Assembly (NCBI GenBank): GCA_036346355.1
Contig: CM070577.1
Location: forward strand, 18,103,666-18,167,665
Source: Rhipidocladum racemiflorum
Taxonomy: Eukaryota; Streptophyta; Magnoliopsida; Poales; Poaceae
Direction of reading: 5' to 3'
DNA: 64,000 nt
The notes under the pieces were generated by a model, which saw nothing but the letters and a program-made list of their open reading frames with translations, made no database searches and was not told where the DNA came from. Made by a program: the position numbers and the translations under genes. The first letter of the stretch is position 1; the number at the start of each line of letters is the position of its first letter. Shown here in pieces: positions 22,709 to 35,131 of the stretch.

Positions 22709-22793
22709 ATTTTTGGTCGTACTTGAAATTTAGTCTCGTTTCATCGGTCAATAGCAGCTTGCTTAACTGAGTTTAGAATAATGGGCAAAAGGA

Positions 22794-22807
22794 GGCTTCC
22801 GATACCA
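22794..22807 (-). other. Primer-binding site next to the 22.8-kb LTR
   Basis: The minus strand reads TGGTATCGGAAGCC directly after the LTR end, two changes from the initiator-Met-tRNA site TGGTATCAGAGCC seen at 55388. It identifies the sequence to its right as a 5' LTR of a minus-strand element whose body is lost after about 90 bases. Confidence 0.6.
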
Positions 22808-23058
22808 TGTAAGACTCTGGCACTATTCGTGTCCTGAATATCACTTCACCATACTTTTTTTGTTAACTTTTAATTATTTTAAAAGTAAATTTCAACAACA
22901 ACGTTTTCTCTCTTTTAACCGCTAAACTGAGCGATAATCATAAGAAATGACGATGTAAAGGACCGAAAAGGTGACTAGAGAGAGGTGAATAAGAGCCAAA
23001 TAAAATTTTTTCCTTAAAAACCAAACCACCAAAAGATCATATCAAAAGACCCCTACAA

Positions 23059-23174
23059 TCCGAACAGGTGGTCGGATGAACAGTACTCCGAACAGGTGGT
23101 CGGATGAACAGTACACGACCATTTGTGGTCGAATGAACAGTACCACCAACCGGTTGTGCTCGCATGAACAGTAC
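23059..23174 (+). repeat. Short tandem repeat, about 30-bp unit
   Basis: Four units ending in ATGAACAGTAC; the first two (CCGAACAGGTGGTCGGATGAACAGTACT) are identical over 27-28 bases and the later two have drifted. Confidence 0.8.
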
Positions 23175-25873
23175 TCGGGTGAGTAGTAAAATCAGCACGA
23201 TCTAAAAACAAGAATCGATATAACTTTTGATCGACTAATACAAAACCCGTGAAACTTTGTATGCACCTTCCTATGGTGACCGACTGATCCAAAACCCGTG
23301 AAACTTTGTATGCACCTTCTTATGGATGTCAGGAAACTATTCCAACCTTCAATCATAAGGATTGATGTCAAAGTTCTTACCTTTTTCCAGTTTAGTGAAT
23401 GTTGCACCAAAACCAGGTCAAATACATAAACTTCATCCTGAGCTTGCTCATGGGGTTTTGTTGATCAAGATAGTCTTGATTAACCTCCACAAGTCATAGC
23501 AAACAAGAACACTAGAGAAGAACCCTTCAAACAGACAAAAACATTATCTATAAGGATCTTTCTTCTTCTAAGTATAAAAGATCAGTTTCTTGTAAGAACT
23601 AAAAAGAAGATATTGTGGATTGTTTGGATGACTAGGATATGATCTATAGAAGATCCATCTAGCGATCCTTCATCATTGGTACAAAATCCAAAATCACTTA
23701 GAAGGAGAGGCGGCAAATCCAATATGCAAAAAGTAAAGATGCAAGAGCTGAAATAAGTTTCAGAACATGAAAAATAAATGTTGCAACACTTGAAGAAGGG
23801 GGATTTCAAAGCCACACAACCAGGTGGACAAAGCTTTTATTAAGCAACCAAAGAATCCCCTCTTACAAGTTTGGAACGAGGGTATATCCCCACACCTCTA
23901 TTTATAGTACAATGGGAACAATCTCCACCCTTAGATAACCTTCTTGATCCTCAAGAAATCTTATCAAGGGTTCAGAATCGCTCCCTCACACATAAATAGT
24001 CTAACCCGTAATCCAACAACATAACGGATTTTATCCACACACTAACATAGCCACTACTCCACCCGTGAACCCTTGATCCAATGATCCTCCTTCACTTGGG
24101 TAGGGCTCAAGTTAGCATCTCATCCATCCACTTGTCATCCAGGTTCACAGCCACTCCCCAGCCTCAGTCATCTTCTGGTGACACCTTGATCGTCTGGACC
24201 TCAGCTTCCCCATCATAGTTCCGATCTCCTTCGCCTCACCATGACCTACCTAGCTTCGAAGTCATGTAGCCATCATAGACAAGGGAACACACTTCACATA
24301 GAATTGCTCAAAATGATATGCAACCAGTAATCAGTTGAATAATCACACAACTAAGGATCTCACCTTAGCTCACAAACACTTAAAGGTGCCCCGACCACTT
24401 AAAGACTATGAGCACATAATGTTCTGACCAGTCAAGGCCCCGACCAATAAAGTCCAAATCACTTAAAATGTTCAACCAGCCAAGGTTACAACCAATCAAG
24501 GCTTCCACCTCTGTTCTTGGGCTACCCGCAGTAACTCAAATTACTCAATCTAAAGCAAACTCAAACTTGAGCACCAAAAACTCAAAACACAGTCAATTAC
24601 TCATAACACACATGAGCAAACCTCCGCATGGTCTTTCACAATGTAATTATAAAACAATGTTCGAGACAAGAACAATAATAAACTTGAAACCACACGTCCA
24701 AGAATGCCTAAGTTCATGAGCTTAAGACACCCAGTTCACATGCGTTTGGAAAACAAACTTAGCTCTTACTTACCTTTGATGAATCCACCAAATGGAGAAC
24801 AAATCAATATACAAACAAATACCATATTTAATATATCAAATCCGACTAAATTCACACGAGATCCATTCCACTAAATTATCCCTTTCAAGCATGCTGGCTT
24901 CATCGTACCTAAAATATTAAATAAACAAGCGTGAGTCTAAGACTCAGCAAAGTACATCATAGAATGATAACATCTCATGTAAATAAATTGATCATCAAAT
25001 TAATTTCCTATTCTTTCATTCATGCGATGCATTCTATCTACATGCTCATATGCATATCACGTAGCTTATACCTATATAGCTGAGTGCACATCCATCGATG
25101 TCGCACCCTCACATTCCCTTCGGTTCCGTTGAGGAGCCTACCGCAGTAGGTCTTTCACGCCCACACAAAGTAGGTCTTAAAGGGCCACACAGGTCACATT
25201 GTATCCACATGATTTATAAAATGCTAATGCAAGTTATGGTATTCTTTATCTATATTTCATCATCATTACCAAGATCATGAGCATAGACAATAACAACAAT
25301 TGACAATAATCATATAAAGCAGTAATGTAACAATGATCAATTTAAGCAATAATTCATCTTAAATAAATAATTATTCTACGTGAAAACATCAAACATAACA
25401 ATATTACACATACACACAACCCCAGACTTAACTTTCTCTCTCGTTGGACAGCCCTTTGCTGCCCCGGCGGTCGAAAAGCCATAAATCTAGGTCAGGAGAC
25501 CAAACATAGCAAAAAATATGTTTTATCCAAACTACAGAAGATTACCTACAGTTTTTCAGTTATCCATATCTTTCAATTAATTCATTCAATCCCTTATTGA
25601 AGCCCAAAAGACTAATCTGTTGTTTATTAGACGGCAAACTTCATAATTTCATAACTATTTTTATACAACTTAAATATAATAGACCATAACATCGTTGGAA
25701 TCTAGAAAAAATTATCTAGCTTACTCTAGTTATGGACATAATTTAATTCGGTCATTAACTAGCTATAATCAGTAGACTACCATGACTGCTCTCAGCAACG
25801 ACCGATGTCTGGACAGAAAGCTTATACAAGTCATAACATTCAAACCAGACCTAGTTCCTGTGCATTTTTTTAA

Positions 25874-26087
25874 GGGACGGCAATTTAAGCAGTCGCGTGC
25901 GAGTCGTTGGATTGAAAAGTGACGATCCAGATCGATCTAAATTACTATAGCAAAGAACTGTAGCAAATTTGTATTGCAGTGATTACTGTAGCAATACACT
26001 GTAGCAAATGGATTTAGACAGTCCGAACTGTTCGTTCGCTCGATCGAATGGTCCACACCTATGGAGACTGCTTAAGTTGCAATCCCC
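25874..26087. mobile_element. MITE with about 21-bp inverted repeats
   Basis: The left end GGGACGGCAATTTAAGCAGTC pairs with an inverted right end reading GGGGATTGCAACTTAAGCAGTC. The inside has repeated CTGTAGCAA motifs. No clear target duplication is visible, so the superfamily is open. Confidence 0.55.
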
Positions 26088-26625
26088 ATGGAGACTGCAC
26101 AACACACCCTTCCATTCCAACAGTATAACCAAATTTTACGTTCTTATACTCTAATGAAATTTTAAACAGTAATCTATATGTTTTACAACTTTCACGGTCA
26201 TTGAAACTGGCCGTAGATACCAAAAAAAACTCAAGCTAAAGACAAACGACAATAGCGACGATGGTGGCTCTAGGCAGTGCGGCAGCGGCGAGGTGGCGCA
26301 AGCACAGCGCGCAGGCAGCGCGTGGTGGCACAACACGGCCACGGGCAGCGACGCGATGTGAGCGCGAGCGAGGGCTGGGGTTGCGCGGCGGCTTAGGGAA
26401 AAGGCAGATAGGGTTAGGACTTTGCGTCGCCGCCTGCCCTCTTTATTAGCTAGCTAGGCCGAGCGGCACGCACGCCGAAGCCGACTGGGCCGGCGGCCTG
26501 GACTTATCTTTGAACTGATTGGGATTATCACATACCGTCCCTTCGACCCACAAAGATATTTTACCTATCCTAATTTACCAAACTATTTTTGTACACCTTA
26601 CTGGAAAATCTGTACAGCTTGTGTG

Positions 26626-27004
26626 GAATTTTTTTTAAAAATAATATATTTTTTAAATAATTTTACAAAAATAATACACCGAAAAGAAAAATTATAAAAA
26701 TACATCTATGACGCCATTTGAAACGGCGACAGAGTCTCTGTTACCATTTCAATTGACTACAGAGACTCTGTCGCCAATTGGAATGGCGACAAGCCAGTTT
26801 TGTCGCCGATTGAATTTGGTTGACAGATTATTTTGTCGTGGATTCATTTAGTCGACGGGGTTGAGATTTCTATCGCCATTTGAATTGGCGACAGACCCAT
26901 GTCGCCAATTCAAATGACAACAGAGATGTATTTTTGTAATTTTTCTTTTTGGTGTATTATTTTTGTAAATTATTTAAAAAATATATTATTTTAAAAAAAA
27001 GATT
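26626..27004. mobile_element. Fold-back, Mutator-like MITE
   Basis: 379 bp with inverted arms of about 80 bases, very AT-rich outside and containing the motif GGTGTATTATTTTTGTAAA. A near-perfect 11-bp target duplication (CAGCTTGTGTG at 26615-26625, CAGCTTATGTG at 27005-27015) suggests a Mutator-type element. The loop carries several copies, in both orientations, of a CTGTCGCCAATTGGAATGGCGACA-like palindrome (core TCGCCATTTGAATTGGCGA). Confidence 0.75.
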
Positions 27005-27015
27005 CAGCTTATGTG

Positions 27016-27974
27016 TGTGACGCGTACAGTTTGGCATGTACTCGCACAGGATGAATGTGTTGACTCTGCTTGTTTATCCTGTACTACTTGTATTAGTTGT
27101 CTTAAAATTGTGAAGTCAGCTTTGCTCTTGGGTCAGATCTACTTTGCTACCCTTAAAATCTCTCTACTGTTTTCTCAACGATAGGATCAAGTCCAATTTC
27201 TGAAAGAACAAGCCGAGACTTCAGAACAGTCAACAAACTCGGGTTTGAAAATTGGAACAGCTATACTACTCTCGTTTGGCGTGATCTTATACGACATGAA
27301 TGAGCTGTAGATTGTGAAGTATATGCTACAGCAGTGCAAAACCCCGAGACAAGCATAAATATTTTCGTCCGTTCGATTCTGAAGTTATCCTATGGAAAAT
27401 GGCGTTCCCCCTCTCAGAGTTGCTTGCTTGATGTGACAAAATTTCAGATAAGAAAAAAATTCTTGCCTACTTGTACCTGTAAGTTGACCAAAGTATAATA
27501 GGAAAACGCTTGTGCTTGCTAGAGTATTTTAATAAGTCAGCAAAGGAGAAGAGATTAGCTGTAGTTAGTTGAATAATGATCAGCTCTTTTAATTGAGAAG
27601 CGATTAAAGAGAAGTAGTATAATTTGAGGATAGAAGTTCTGGGACAAGTGCATGAACATATGACGCGTATGTAGACATGGTCGATTTGCCAAGTTTAAAT
27701 TGAAGACTCTAGAGTCTAGCCGCCCTTACATTTTGTCCATAGATTAATCTTTATATGTTGTCGTCCAAGTACAAGTAAATTTGATCTTAACATTTCGCAG
27801 CTGATATCTGTAGGTTTTGCAGGCACTTTGTTGTTCAGCTGCCTGTGTTCTCTCGAGGAAGTTACTCTATTCAAAATAAATAAGCACTCCAGCCAGGAAA
27901 TGTTAAGTTGCTTTGGAAACAGAACAAAAATTTAACAGATTGTTTCTCAAACACAATAGTACCTCCGTTTAGTA
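27016..27974. other. Intergenic DNA, no gene seen
   Basis: No conserved coding frame, RNA gene or element end was recognised. Composition is ordinary AT-rich grass intergenic DNA. Confidence 0.4.
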
Positions 27975-28229
27975 CCTCCGTTTATAGGGCATATTTTCTT
28001 TTGATATATATAGACAAAAGAGATATTAAAAATAACTAGACTACCTCTAATTATTATCTCTAAGCACTATATTCAATGTATATATGTAGAGAATATAAAG
28101 TAAAGTTGAATATTTATTAGGGATATAGAGGAAATATTATACTAATTTTGCATTAGAATATAAAATACACTCTATGTTTATGTATAAGACTATCAAAATA
28201 TGTGCCTTATAAACTTGGATGGAAGGAGT
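27975..28229. mobile_element. Stowaway-like MITE
   Basis: Left end CCTCCGTTTATAGGGCATATTTT mirrors right end AAAATATGTGCCTTATAAAC...GGAAGGAG; TA lies before the left end. Stowaway elements use CTCCCTCCGT ends and a TA target. The left end is preceded by an extra ACCTCCGTTTAGT copy at 27961. Confidence 0.75.
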
Positions 28230-28270
28230 GCCCAAATAACCCCTAGCAAAGCATTGATAGATTGGCATGC

Positions 28271-28551
28271 ACTCCTTTTATTGATAAATATAAGACGTAT
28301 TTTGACTATGCATAAGGATTAATATTGCAATGAAATTGAGAAAGACATGAGAGGAAATGACTTACATACTACTCTTAATTATCTTAGAAAATGAGAGATA
28401 ATTCTTTGTGTGGGTGGTATGAATAAATGCATATGGTTGATAGAGAATAAATAAGGGTATAGCAAGAAAGGTTTATTGAATCTACTACAAGTTTTATATT
28501 TTTAAACAAAATTATTCAAAGTATAAACCTTATATTTATCATGGAGGAAGT
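28271..28551. mobile_element. Second Stowaway-like MITE
   Basis: Ends ACTCCTTTTATTGATAAATATAAG and, inverted, ACTTCCTCCATGATAAATATAAGG; about 280 bp, AT-rich and non-coding. Confidence 0.7.
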
Positions 28552-28696
28552 AAAACGAAGAATACAAGTTTCTAAATTACCACGAAGATTTAAACAATTT
28601 GGGTTCGGTTGCTTGGAGCTTTGGACGACGAGAAAGAAAACGCAGAAAATTTGAGGAAATAAATGAAGGACTAAATCCAGTCTAGTACCATGTAGT

Positions 28697-29671
28697 TGTT
28701 AGAATTAAAGGCACATCTAGGTTTAATTTAATCCAAAAGTAAATCATGAACAACATGTGATTGACTATCAGTAACGAATAACAGGAGCATACTATAGATG
28801 CATATGCTAGAAGACTACACATATATCCATCTAATGTGCTCACAATCAATAGATTGAAAATAAAATGAGAAACATTGTAACGCATCGCTCGCGGTGCAGA
28901 TGGAGCAAAGATTTGTAGCGCTGTAGCGTCTGCATGTCGGTGGACGGAAGCGCCTACGCGAGCGCGATGCCTAGCACCGCCTCGAACGCCGAGGAAGACG
29001 CAGCCGTGACGGTGACGTGAAGCCGCGCCGAGCGCTTCCTAAAACTCCGATTCGCCCTCTCCGGTGCAAGAACGCGAGGACGGACGCTGAGACCTCGCTT
29101 CCGCCGTGCACGCCGTAGCATGGGACGGCAGATTTGATGGCGGCGCAATGAGGGAAATCGGCAAAACGCTTAGGGCGCGTAAAACTCTATTTTACCTGTG
29201 ATGACGGCGACAGTATATAAAGGAGCCCTGCAATACGCCTCCAGAATCGAACACGACTGAGGACGCCCCACGACGGAGTCCATTACGGATCCATTGTCCT
29301 TATCTCATACTACAACCGCGATTCCGAGTAGCAAAAGAGTAATTGCAAAGGAGGTCGCCACGCAGCCTCTCGACCGAATTCGGCGGACCATTCACGCAGT
29401 GTCAAGACGCCATCGCCGCCCGCCCGCCCGGCGTTCGAGCCCGAGCCCTACCGGCCCGGCGAGGCAGGCGAGCGCTGTGTATTCTTTTTTCTCCTTTTCT
29501 CCACATGGTTCTACCATGGTGTAGCACACTCCACTATTTAAACTAGTGCTCACCACTTTAGGCTAGCAATGTGGTACTATTGCTAGTGCACATGCTCTCA
29601 TGAGGTGGGCCTTTGAGATTTTCTAGGATTTATTGTCTCAATCAAATGGGCTTGGCCCAAATAATCCAACA
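28697..29671 (-). repeat. 3' LTR of the copia element
   Basis: 975 bp. The AT-rich outer parts match 34127-35131 almost base for base, whereas the GC-rich middle (about 28890-29460) differs by dozens of 1-4-base indels. Confidence 0.92.
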
Positions 29672-29749
29672 ATCCCCCACCGTATCTCAAAGTCCCACCG
29701 GCGCCTTGCCTGCTCCCAAAGTCAGCATTAATATACCGCCAAAGATTTC

Positions 29750-31800
29750 AGGACAATGGACTATGCCTTGAATTGCACCTAGGACTCCAAATTACACTCA
29801 CCACAACTTGAACAATGGACTAAGCCTGAATTGCAAGTTTTGTGCGATCGAAGTTTCATTTAAAGCCTTAGTCGATACTAGGCTGCCAATAGGCTTCCCT
29901 GGTGAGCATATAAGTCGACTCCATGGTCTCTTCATGAGCTTACTAGAGATTACCCTAAGTCTCATAGACTCATGACTTTCAACAATACTCATATAGGTGT
30001 TCTTTCAAGATGCTCAGAGGATGACATCTTCGCTTAAATAAAGCCAACAGAACACATTAAGGCAAAAGCCAACCTACCATACACAGATTTCGAGAGTATT
30101 GCATCTTCACTTGGAACTAGTTAGAAAATTACTCTCTCCAGCCTAACTGAGCTTGTTTTTCCAGACTCAATTCACGGGATCTCCGACCACATAGGTTGGG
30201 TTACCGCTATGGTATAACTCACATGGGTCTCATGCCTAGTTCCTTTGATGCGTTATCTATCACATTCCGTGATAGCCTCCTTTAGTGAAGGGATCTCGCT
30301 GTTTTAGCCGCCGATATAATCCAATGCTATCACTCCGAGTTTTTCAATTTCTCGATTGCACTTCAAACGCCTTTTCACATGTCTTGAGGATTTCAAGTTA
30401 TCTTTAGAACTCGTTTCACTTTAATAATAATCGCTTGATTGTCACAGTCATAAGAATGGCCGTATTGGTTTTCAACCACCTGAAGATCCATCAAGAGTTC
30501 ACGTAGCTATTCTCGCTTCAACAAAGGGTTTGATCCAATGCAACTAATTCTGCCTCCATAGTTGACCGTGGTCAAAATAGTCTCTGCTTGCAAGACCTCC
30601 ACGATACAGTCCCCACCAAGTGTAAACACATATCCACCGGTGGCCTTAATCTCATCAAGATCGAGATCCAATTTGAATCACTATAACCTCTAGTACCAAG
30701 GGTACCAGATAGTGTATTCCATAATTTATCAGACTCACTCAAGTAACGCGATAACTCTTTCGAGTGCACGCCAATGATCATCTCCCGGTTAGAAGTAAAT
30801 CCTACCAATTTTGCTTACAAAGAAATGAGATATCGTGCCTTGTAGCGCTAGCCAAGTACATGAGAGATCCAATGATCTCGAGAGTATTTCATTTGATCTC
30901 TAGCAATTCTCTTGTTTTTCCGAAGAATCACACTTGGATCATAAGGTGTTGAGAAGGCTTGCTATCCGAATAGCCAAACCGACTCAAAACCTTTTCACAT
31001 AATGGGATTGAGAAAGACTAATCCCATCCTCACTTTTGACTAACTTGATGTTCAAGATCACGCGCCTCTCCGAGATCTTTCATATCAAAATTTCCAGACA
31101 GAAAGACTTGACCTCATTGATCACATCAAGGTTTGTTCCAAAGATCAAAATGTCATCCACATATAGGCAATAAATAACTCCTCACCCCCACCATGGCGAT
31201 AATACACACATTTGCCCAAGCATAACAAGCCAGCTTGTGTCAATGTTCTATCGAACTTCTCATGCCATTGTTTAGGTGCTTGTTTAAGGCCATAAAGAGA
31301 TTTCAAGAACTTACACACCTTGCTCTCATGTCCCGGTAGCACAAATCCATCCTGGCCGATCCATGTAGATCTCCTCATCTAGTTCTCCATTAAGAAAAGT
31401 CGGTCTTCACGTCCATTTGATGGACAATGAGACCATGAGAGGCAGCCAAGGATAAAATTACTCCTGATGGTTGTGATCCTAGCAACAGTGAATAAGTATC
31501 AAAATAATCCTCCTTCCTTTTGCGTATAACCCTTAGCCACAAGTCTAGCTCTTGTACTTTTCAATAGTACCATCAAAGCCTTAGTTTCTTTTTTGAACAC
31601 CCACTTACAAAACTTCACTGTGTTTGCAAACCATAAGGCGCCTCGTGAGCTCCCAAGTTCCGTTAGATGTAATAGAATCCATCTCACTACGGATCGCCTC
31701 CTTCCAAGAGGTCCGCATCGTAAGATGCATAAGCTTCTCAAATAGAGGTGGGAGTATCATCCACAAGGTACACATGAAGGAAATCATTACCAAAGGATTT
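29750..31800 (-). pseudogene. Copia reverse transcriptase and RNase H remnant
   Basis: Fragments in order on the minus strand: WKEAIRSEMDSITSNGTWEL (about 31720) and ARLVAKGYTQKEG (about 31520) at the RT start; FLKSLYGLKQAPKQWHEKF with CVYYRHGGGEELFIAYMWMT (31378-31145), which covers the catalytic region with the usual VDD replaced or frame-lost; and GYSDSNW (about 30680), the RNase H start. The RT/RNase H of Ty1/copia copies element RNA. The frame changes many times, so the copy is inactive. Confidence 0.85.
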
Positions 31801-32750
31801 AACTATCCTTTGTCTCTTGCTCCTCCTAGGAGCCTCACCGTCATCCTCCTCAGATTTTGCTCTGGCATCTGCTCAGAATCCTCGCCAGCAATAGGTTCGG
31901 GAATTATCTCAGATTTTGACTAGAAACGCTATGCAAATCTTTCATGAGAAATATGCCTCAAAGAAGGTGGCATCTCTCGATTCCATGATTGCATACCGAT
32001 CATGTCGTATACTTTGACTTTACTACTAAAAATCTATAGGCAATGCTCCGATGAGCGTATCCTGTAAAGACACAATCCACTGCCTTAGGTCCAAGTTTGC
32101 GCTTTTAGTTATGGGCACATTGACTTTCGCCTAGCAACCCCACGCGCAAGTATGAAAGTGATGGTTTTCTCCCCTTCCCATTCTTCATATGAGGTTTTCT
32201 CCTTATTCTTAGAAGGAACTTTATTCAAAACGTGACAAGAAGTCAACAGGGCCTCTCACCATTCCTTAGATAGACCCGCAGTTGTCCAACATGGCATTTA
32301 CCAAATCGCTTAGAGGCGGTTCTTTCTTTCGGCAACCCCATTAGACTGGGCTTAATAGGAGGTGTCCTCTCATGAATAATTCCATGTTCCTTACAGAATA
32401 AGTCTAACTCAGAGAGAAGTACTCACCGCTACCGATCTGACCTAAGCCTTTGATTTTTCTTTCTAATTGATTTTCAACTTCACCTTATAGACTTTGAAGT
32501 AGTCTAAAGCCTCATCTTTAGTTTTCAAATGTATAAACATAGCAAAGATCTAGATGCATCATCAATCGAGTCATGAAATATCTTTTTCCTCCTTTAGTCA
32601 ACACACCATTCATCTCACAAAGATCCTAATGTATGAGTTCTAATGGTGCCAAGTTTCTCTCCTCCGTCGCTTTGTGAGGTTTGCGAGGTTGCTTTGATTG
32701 CACACAACTTTGGCACTTAGAACCTTGACAATGTAGGGAATTTTTGGAAT
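31801..32750 (-). pseudogene. Copia integrase remnant
   Basis: The minus strand encodes an NGVAERKNR segment at about 32310-32340, the catalytic Glu region of copia integrases. Around it, CSQCQSSKQPRKPHKA-like and LDYFKVYKVK-like text can be picked out only by changing frame. Stops and shifts are frequent. Confidence 0.7.
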
Positions 32751-33250
32751 TAAATTCTTACTAGCTGAAAGTCATACAACCAAAATTTAAATGACATAAC
32801 CGTGAGTGCCAAACATCGGCTTCACCTCCATTGGAAATATCACAAATATGGTTCACAACTTTATTGCAAAAATCGAAAAGGGAAAAACGGAACAAGCCTC
32901 CGTGATTCATAGCCTTTACCAATAAAAAGTCCATGCTTAGACACGACTACTTTATTAGACTCAAACACCACTTTGAACCCTTCTCTACATAGAAGGAGCC
33001 TGAGCAGGTTTTTATTTATTGAGGGGACATGCTGCACGTTTTTAGTCAGATCTTTCCTCAAGTAAACTTCAGATCTACCGTACAACACCAAGAACAAGCA
33101 TTCGAGTTTCCCATGAACAAGGAGCAATCCCGCACGGCCTGGTAAGAAGAGAACAAAGAGAGATCAGCACACACATGAACATTAGCTCCATGTATCAATC
33201 CACCAATCGGTGGTCCGGATGCATCAAAGAACAATAGGTACGCTACCATA
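32751..33250 (-). pseudogene. Copia protease / GAG-pre-integrase remnant
   Basis: 33127-32861 contains NVQHVPSINKNLL, LLCREGFKVVFESNKVVVSK and FIGKGYES, the segment between the protease and integrase of Ty1/copia polyproteins. Upstream, 33249-33125 shows protease-region fragments (VCADLSLFSSYQAVRDC) without a recognisable DSG active site. Confidence 0.75.
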
Positions 33251-34126
33251 CCCTAAGTTCCTCCTCCAAGATTGCCAATGGTCACGCTGAGGATGTACTT
33301 TGAGTTCGCCCTTGCTCACCTCTTCCCGCTCTGCGATTTGGACACCTGCTTGGGCCCAAGGTCCAATCTCACCGCAAACAAAGCAGGCTTCTCATCTTTG
33401 TTCATTGACTTCTTCTTCTTGAAATTAGTGGTTTGTTTGGCTTTATTTTTCCCTTTGTTCTTGCCATGTGAGAATCAAGCACCACATTACGCGCTAGATC
33501 GCCCCTCGCCTTTCACAGTGCATCCTTAGTTTCGAGCTTTCCTCAACATCTAGAGACTAATCGATTCTCAACAAATCTCTTGTCTCTTATGTTTCAGATG
33601 TGGCAAAATTCCTCCATGAAGGAGGTAATTTGGGCAATAATGCCCCCACCCACAAACTCCGTCAGTAACTGGATTTTGAGAAGTTCGAAGTTCCTCGGCG
33701 AACCTCGTATCTCATGAGCCTGCTTCAACTATAGAACGGTTATCCACCATCTTGTAGTCATGATATTGCTCCATGATATACAAGCCATCACAAAGATCTA
33801 AGCACCAACTTAGCATTCGTGAGCATCCCATAGTTCCTTCGCCTTTAATGTGCATATACACATCGCACGACGATCGGGCAAGAACACTAAGAACGGCTCC
33901 TACAAAGAGTGTGTTGGCATCCTCGATATGCCTTCTCCTTTTCAGAGTTGGATCCATATCCTCTGGTTTGCCGCTCGACACCCGCAACACGCTCATAGCC
34001 GTAAGCCACAAGGTGACCCCTTGTCCGCCATCTTTGAAGTGCACACCGGTGAATTTTTCTAAGATCTGCCTCTAAGCAAAGCCTAGCCATTGATAAACCT
34101 AAGCGCCTATAATCGTGTTTTTGGAA
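33251..34126 (-). pseudogene. Copia gag remnant
   Basis: 34044-33712 carries the gag (UBN2-type) pattern: VTLWLTAMSVLRVSSGKPE, EDANTLFVGAVLSVL, DVYMHIKGEGTMG, LYIMEQYHDYKMVDNRSIVE. A zinc-knuckle/linker zone follows at about 33470-33330, poorly preserved. Frameshifted. Confidence 0.8.
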
Positions 34127-35131
34127 TGTTAGAATTAAAGGCACATCTAGGTTTAATTTAATCCAAAAGTAAATCATGAACAACATGTGATTGACTATCA
34201 AGAATCTAACAGGAGCATACTATAGATGCATATGCTAGAAGACTACACATATATCCATCTAATGTGCTCACAATCAATAGATTGAAAATAAACAGTAGAA
34301 ACATTGTAACGCATCGTCAGGTGCGAGATGGAGCAAAGACGCTGTAGCGCCAGACGTCGTAGGATCGGAAGCGCGCCGGCATCGAAGCGCGATGCCTCAG
34401 CAAGCTCGAACGCCGAGGAAGACGAGCCGCGGACGGTGACGTGGAAGCAGCCGCGCCAGCGCCTTCCTTAAAATTCTGATTCGCCCTTCCGGTGCAAGAA
34501 CGCGAGGACGGATTTCGAGACTGCTTCGTCGGCTGGTGCACGGCCACGGACGTGGCGGCATTTGATGGCGGCGCAAATGAGGGAAAATGGCAAAACGCTT
34601 AGGGCGCAGAAAACTCTATTTACCTGTATGACGGCGACGCAGTATATAAAGGAGCTCCTGGTAACAGTCCAGAATCGAACATTTACTGAGGACGCCCCAC
34701 GATCGGAGTCCATTACGGGATCTCGTTATGTGTCCTTATCTCATACTACAACCGCGATTCCGAGTAGCAAAAGAGTAATTCGCAAAAGGAGGTCTGCGCC
34801 ACGCAAAGCCCTGGACTCAATTCGGCGACCATTCACGCAGGTGCCGCGACGCTTCGCCTCTCGCCGCCCATGCCCAGCCCTGAGCCTCGAGCCCGAGCCC
34901 TGAGCCCCGAGCCCGCTCGCGAGGCGAGGCGAAAGGCTGTGTATTCTTTCTCCCTTTCTCCACATGGTTCTACCATGGTGTAGCACACTCCACTATTTAA
35001 ACTAGTGCTCACCACTTTAGGCTAGCAATGTGGTACTATTGCTAGTGCACATGCTCCTCATGAGGTGGGCCTTTGAGATTTTCTAGGATTTATTGTCTCA
35101 ATCAAATGGGCTTGGCCCAAATAATCCAACA
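34127..35131 (-). repeat. 5' LTR of the copia element
   Basis: 1005 bp. A minus-strand GTTTAAATAG at about 34992-35001 could serve as TATA box. Its plus strand carries TATATAAAGG at about 34642, also kept in the other LTR. Confidence 0.92.

Larger units (their letters stand above)
22808..26532 (-). repeat. Long 5' LTR of a truncated gypsy-type element
   Basis: Read on the minus strand it starts TGTGATAATCCC (26532) and ends CCAGAGTCTTACA (22808), followed at once by a primer-binding site. Length is about 3.7 kb including at least one MITE. The order (a GC-rich part near the start, then a GTACTTTGCTGAGT-type motif at about 24940) recalls the long Tekay-type LTRs elsewhere in the window, but sequence identity is low. 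The segment at 22954-24300 (GGACCGAAAAGGTGACTAGAG onward) could be a further nested insertion whose right end I could not fix. No gene is seen in this interval. Confidence 0.55.
28697..35131 (-). mobile_element. Ty1/copia LTR retrotransposon, decayed
   Basis: A 6.4-kb element on the minus strand with LTRs TGTTGGATTA...TTCTAACA (minus-strand reading) and the perfect target duplication GTAGT (28692-28696 and 35132-35136). A polypurine tract (minus-strand GGTGGGGGAT, 29672-29681) adjoins the 3' LTR. Coding remnants follow copia order: gag, protease, integrase, RT, RNase H. All frames are interrupted many times. No clear initiator-Met primer site is found beside the 5' LTR; the minus strand there reads TTCCAAAAACACG. 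Confidence 0.92.

Noticed and set aside
34085..34126. A tRNA primer-binding site for the copia element
   Set aside because: The minus strand beside the 5' LTR reads TTCCAAAAACACG, which does not start with TGG or match the initiator-Met site.
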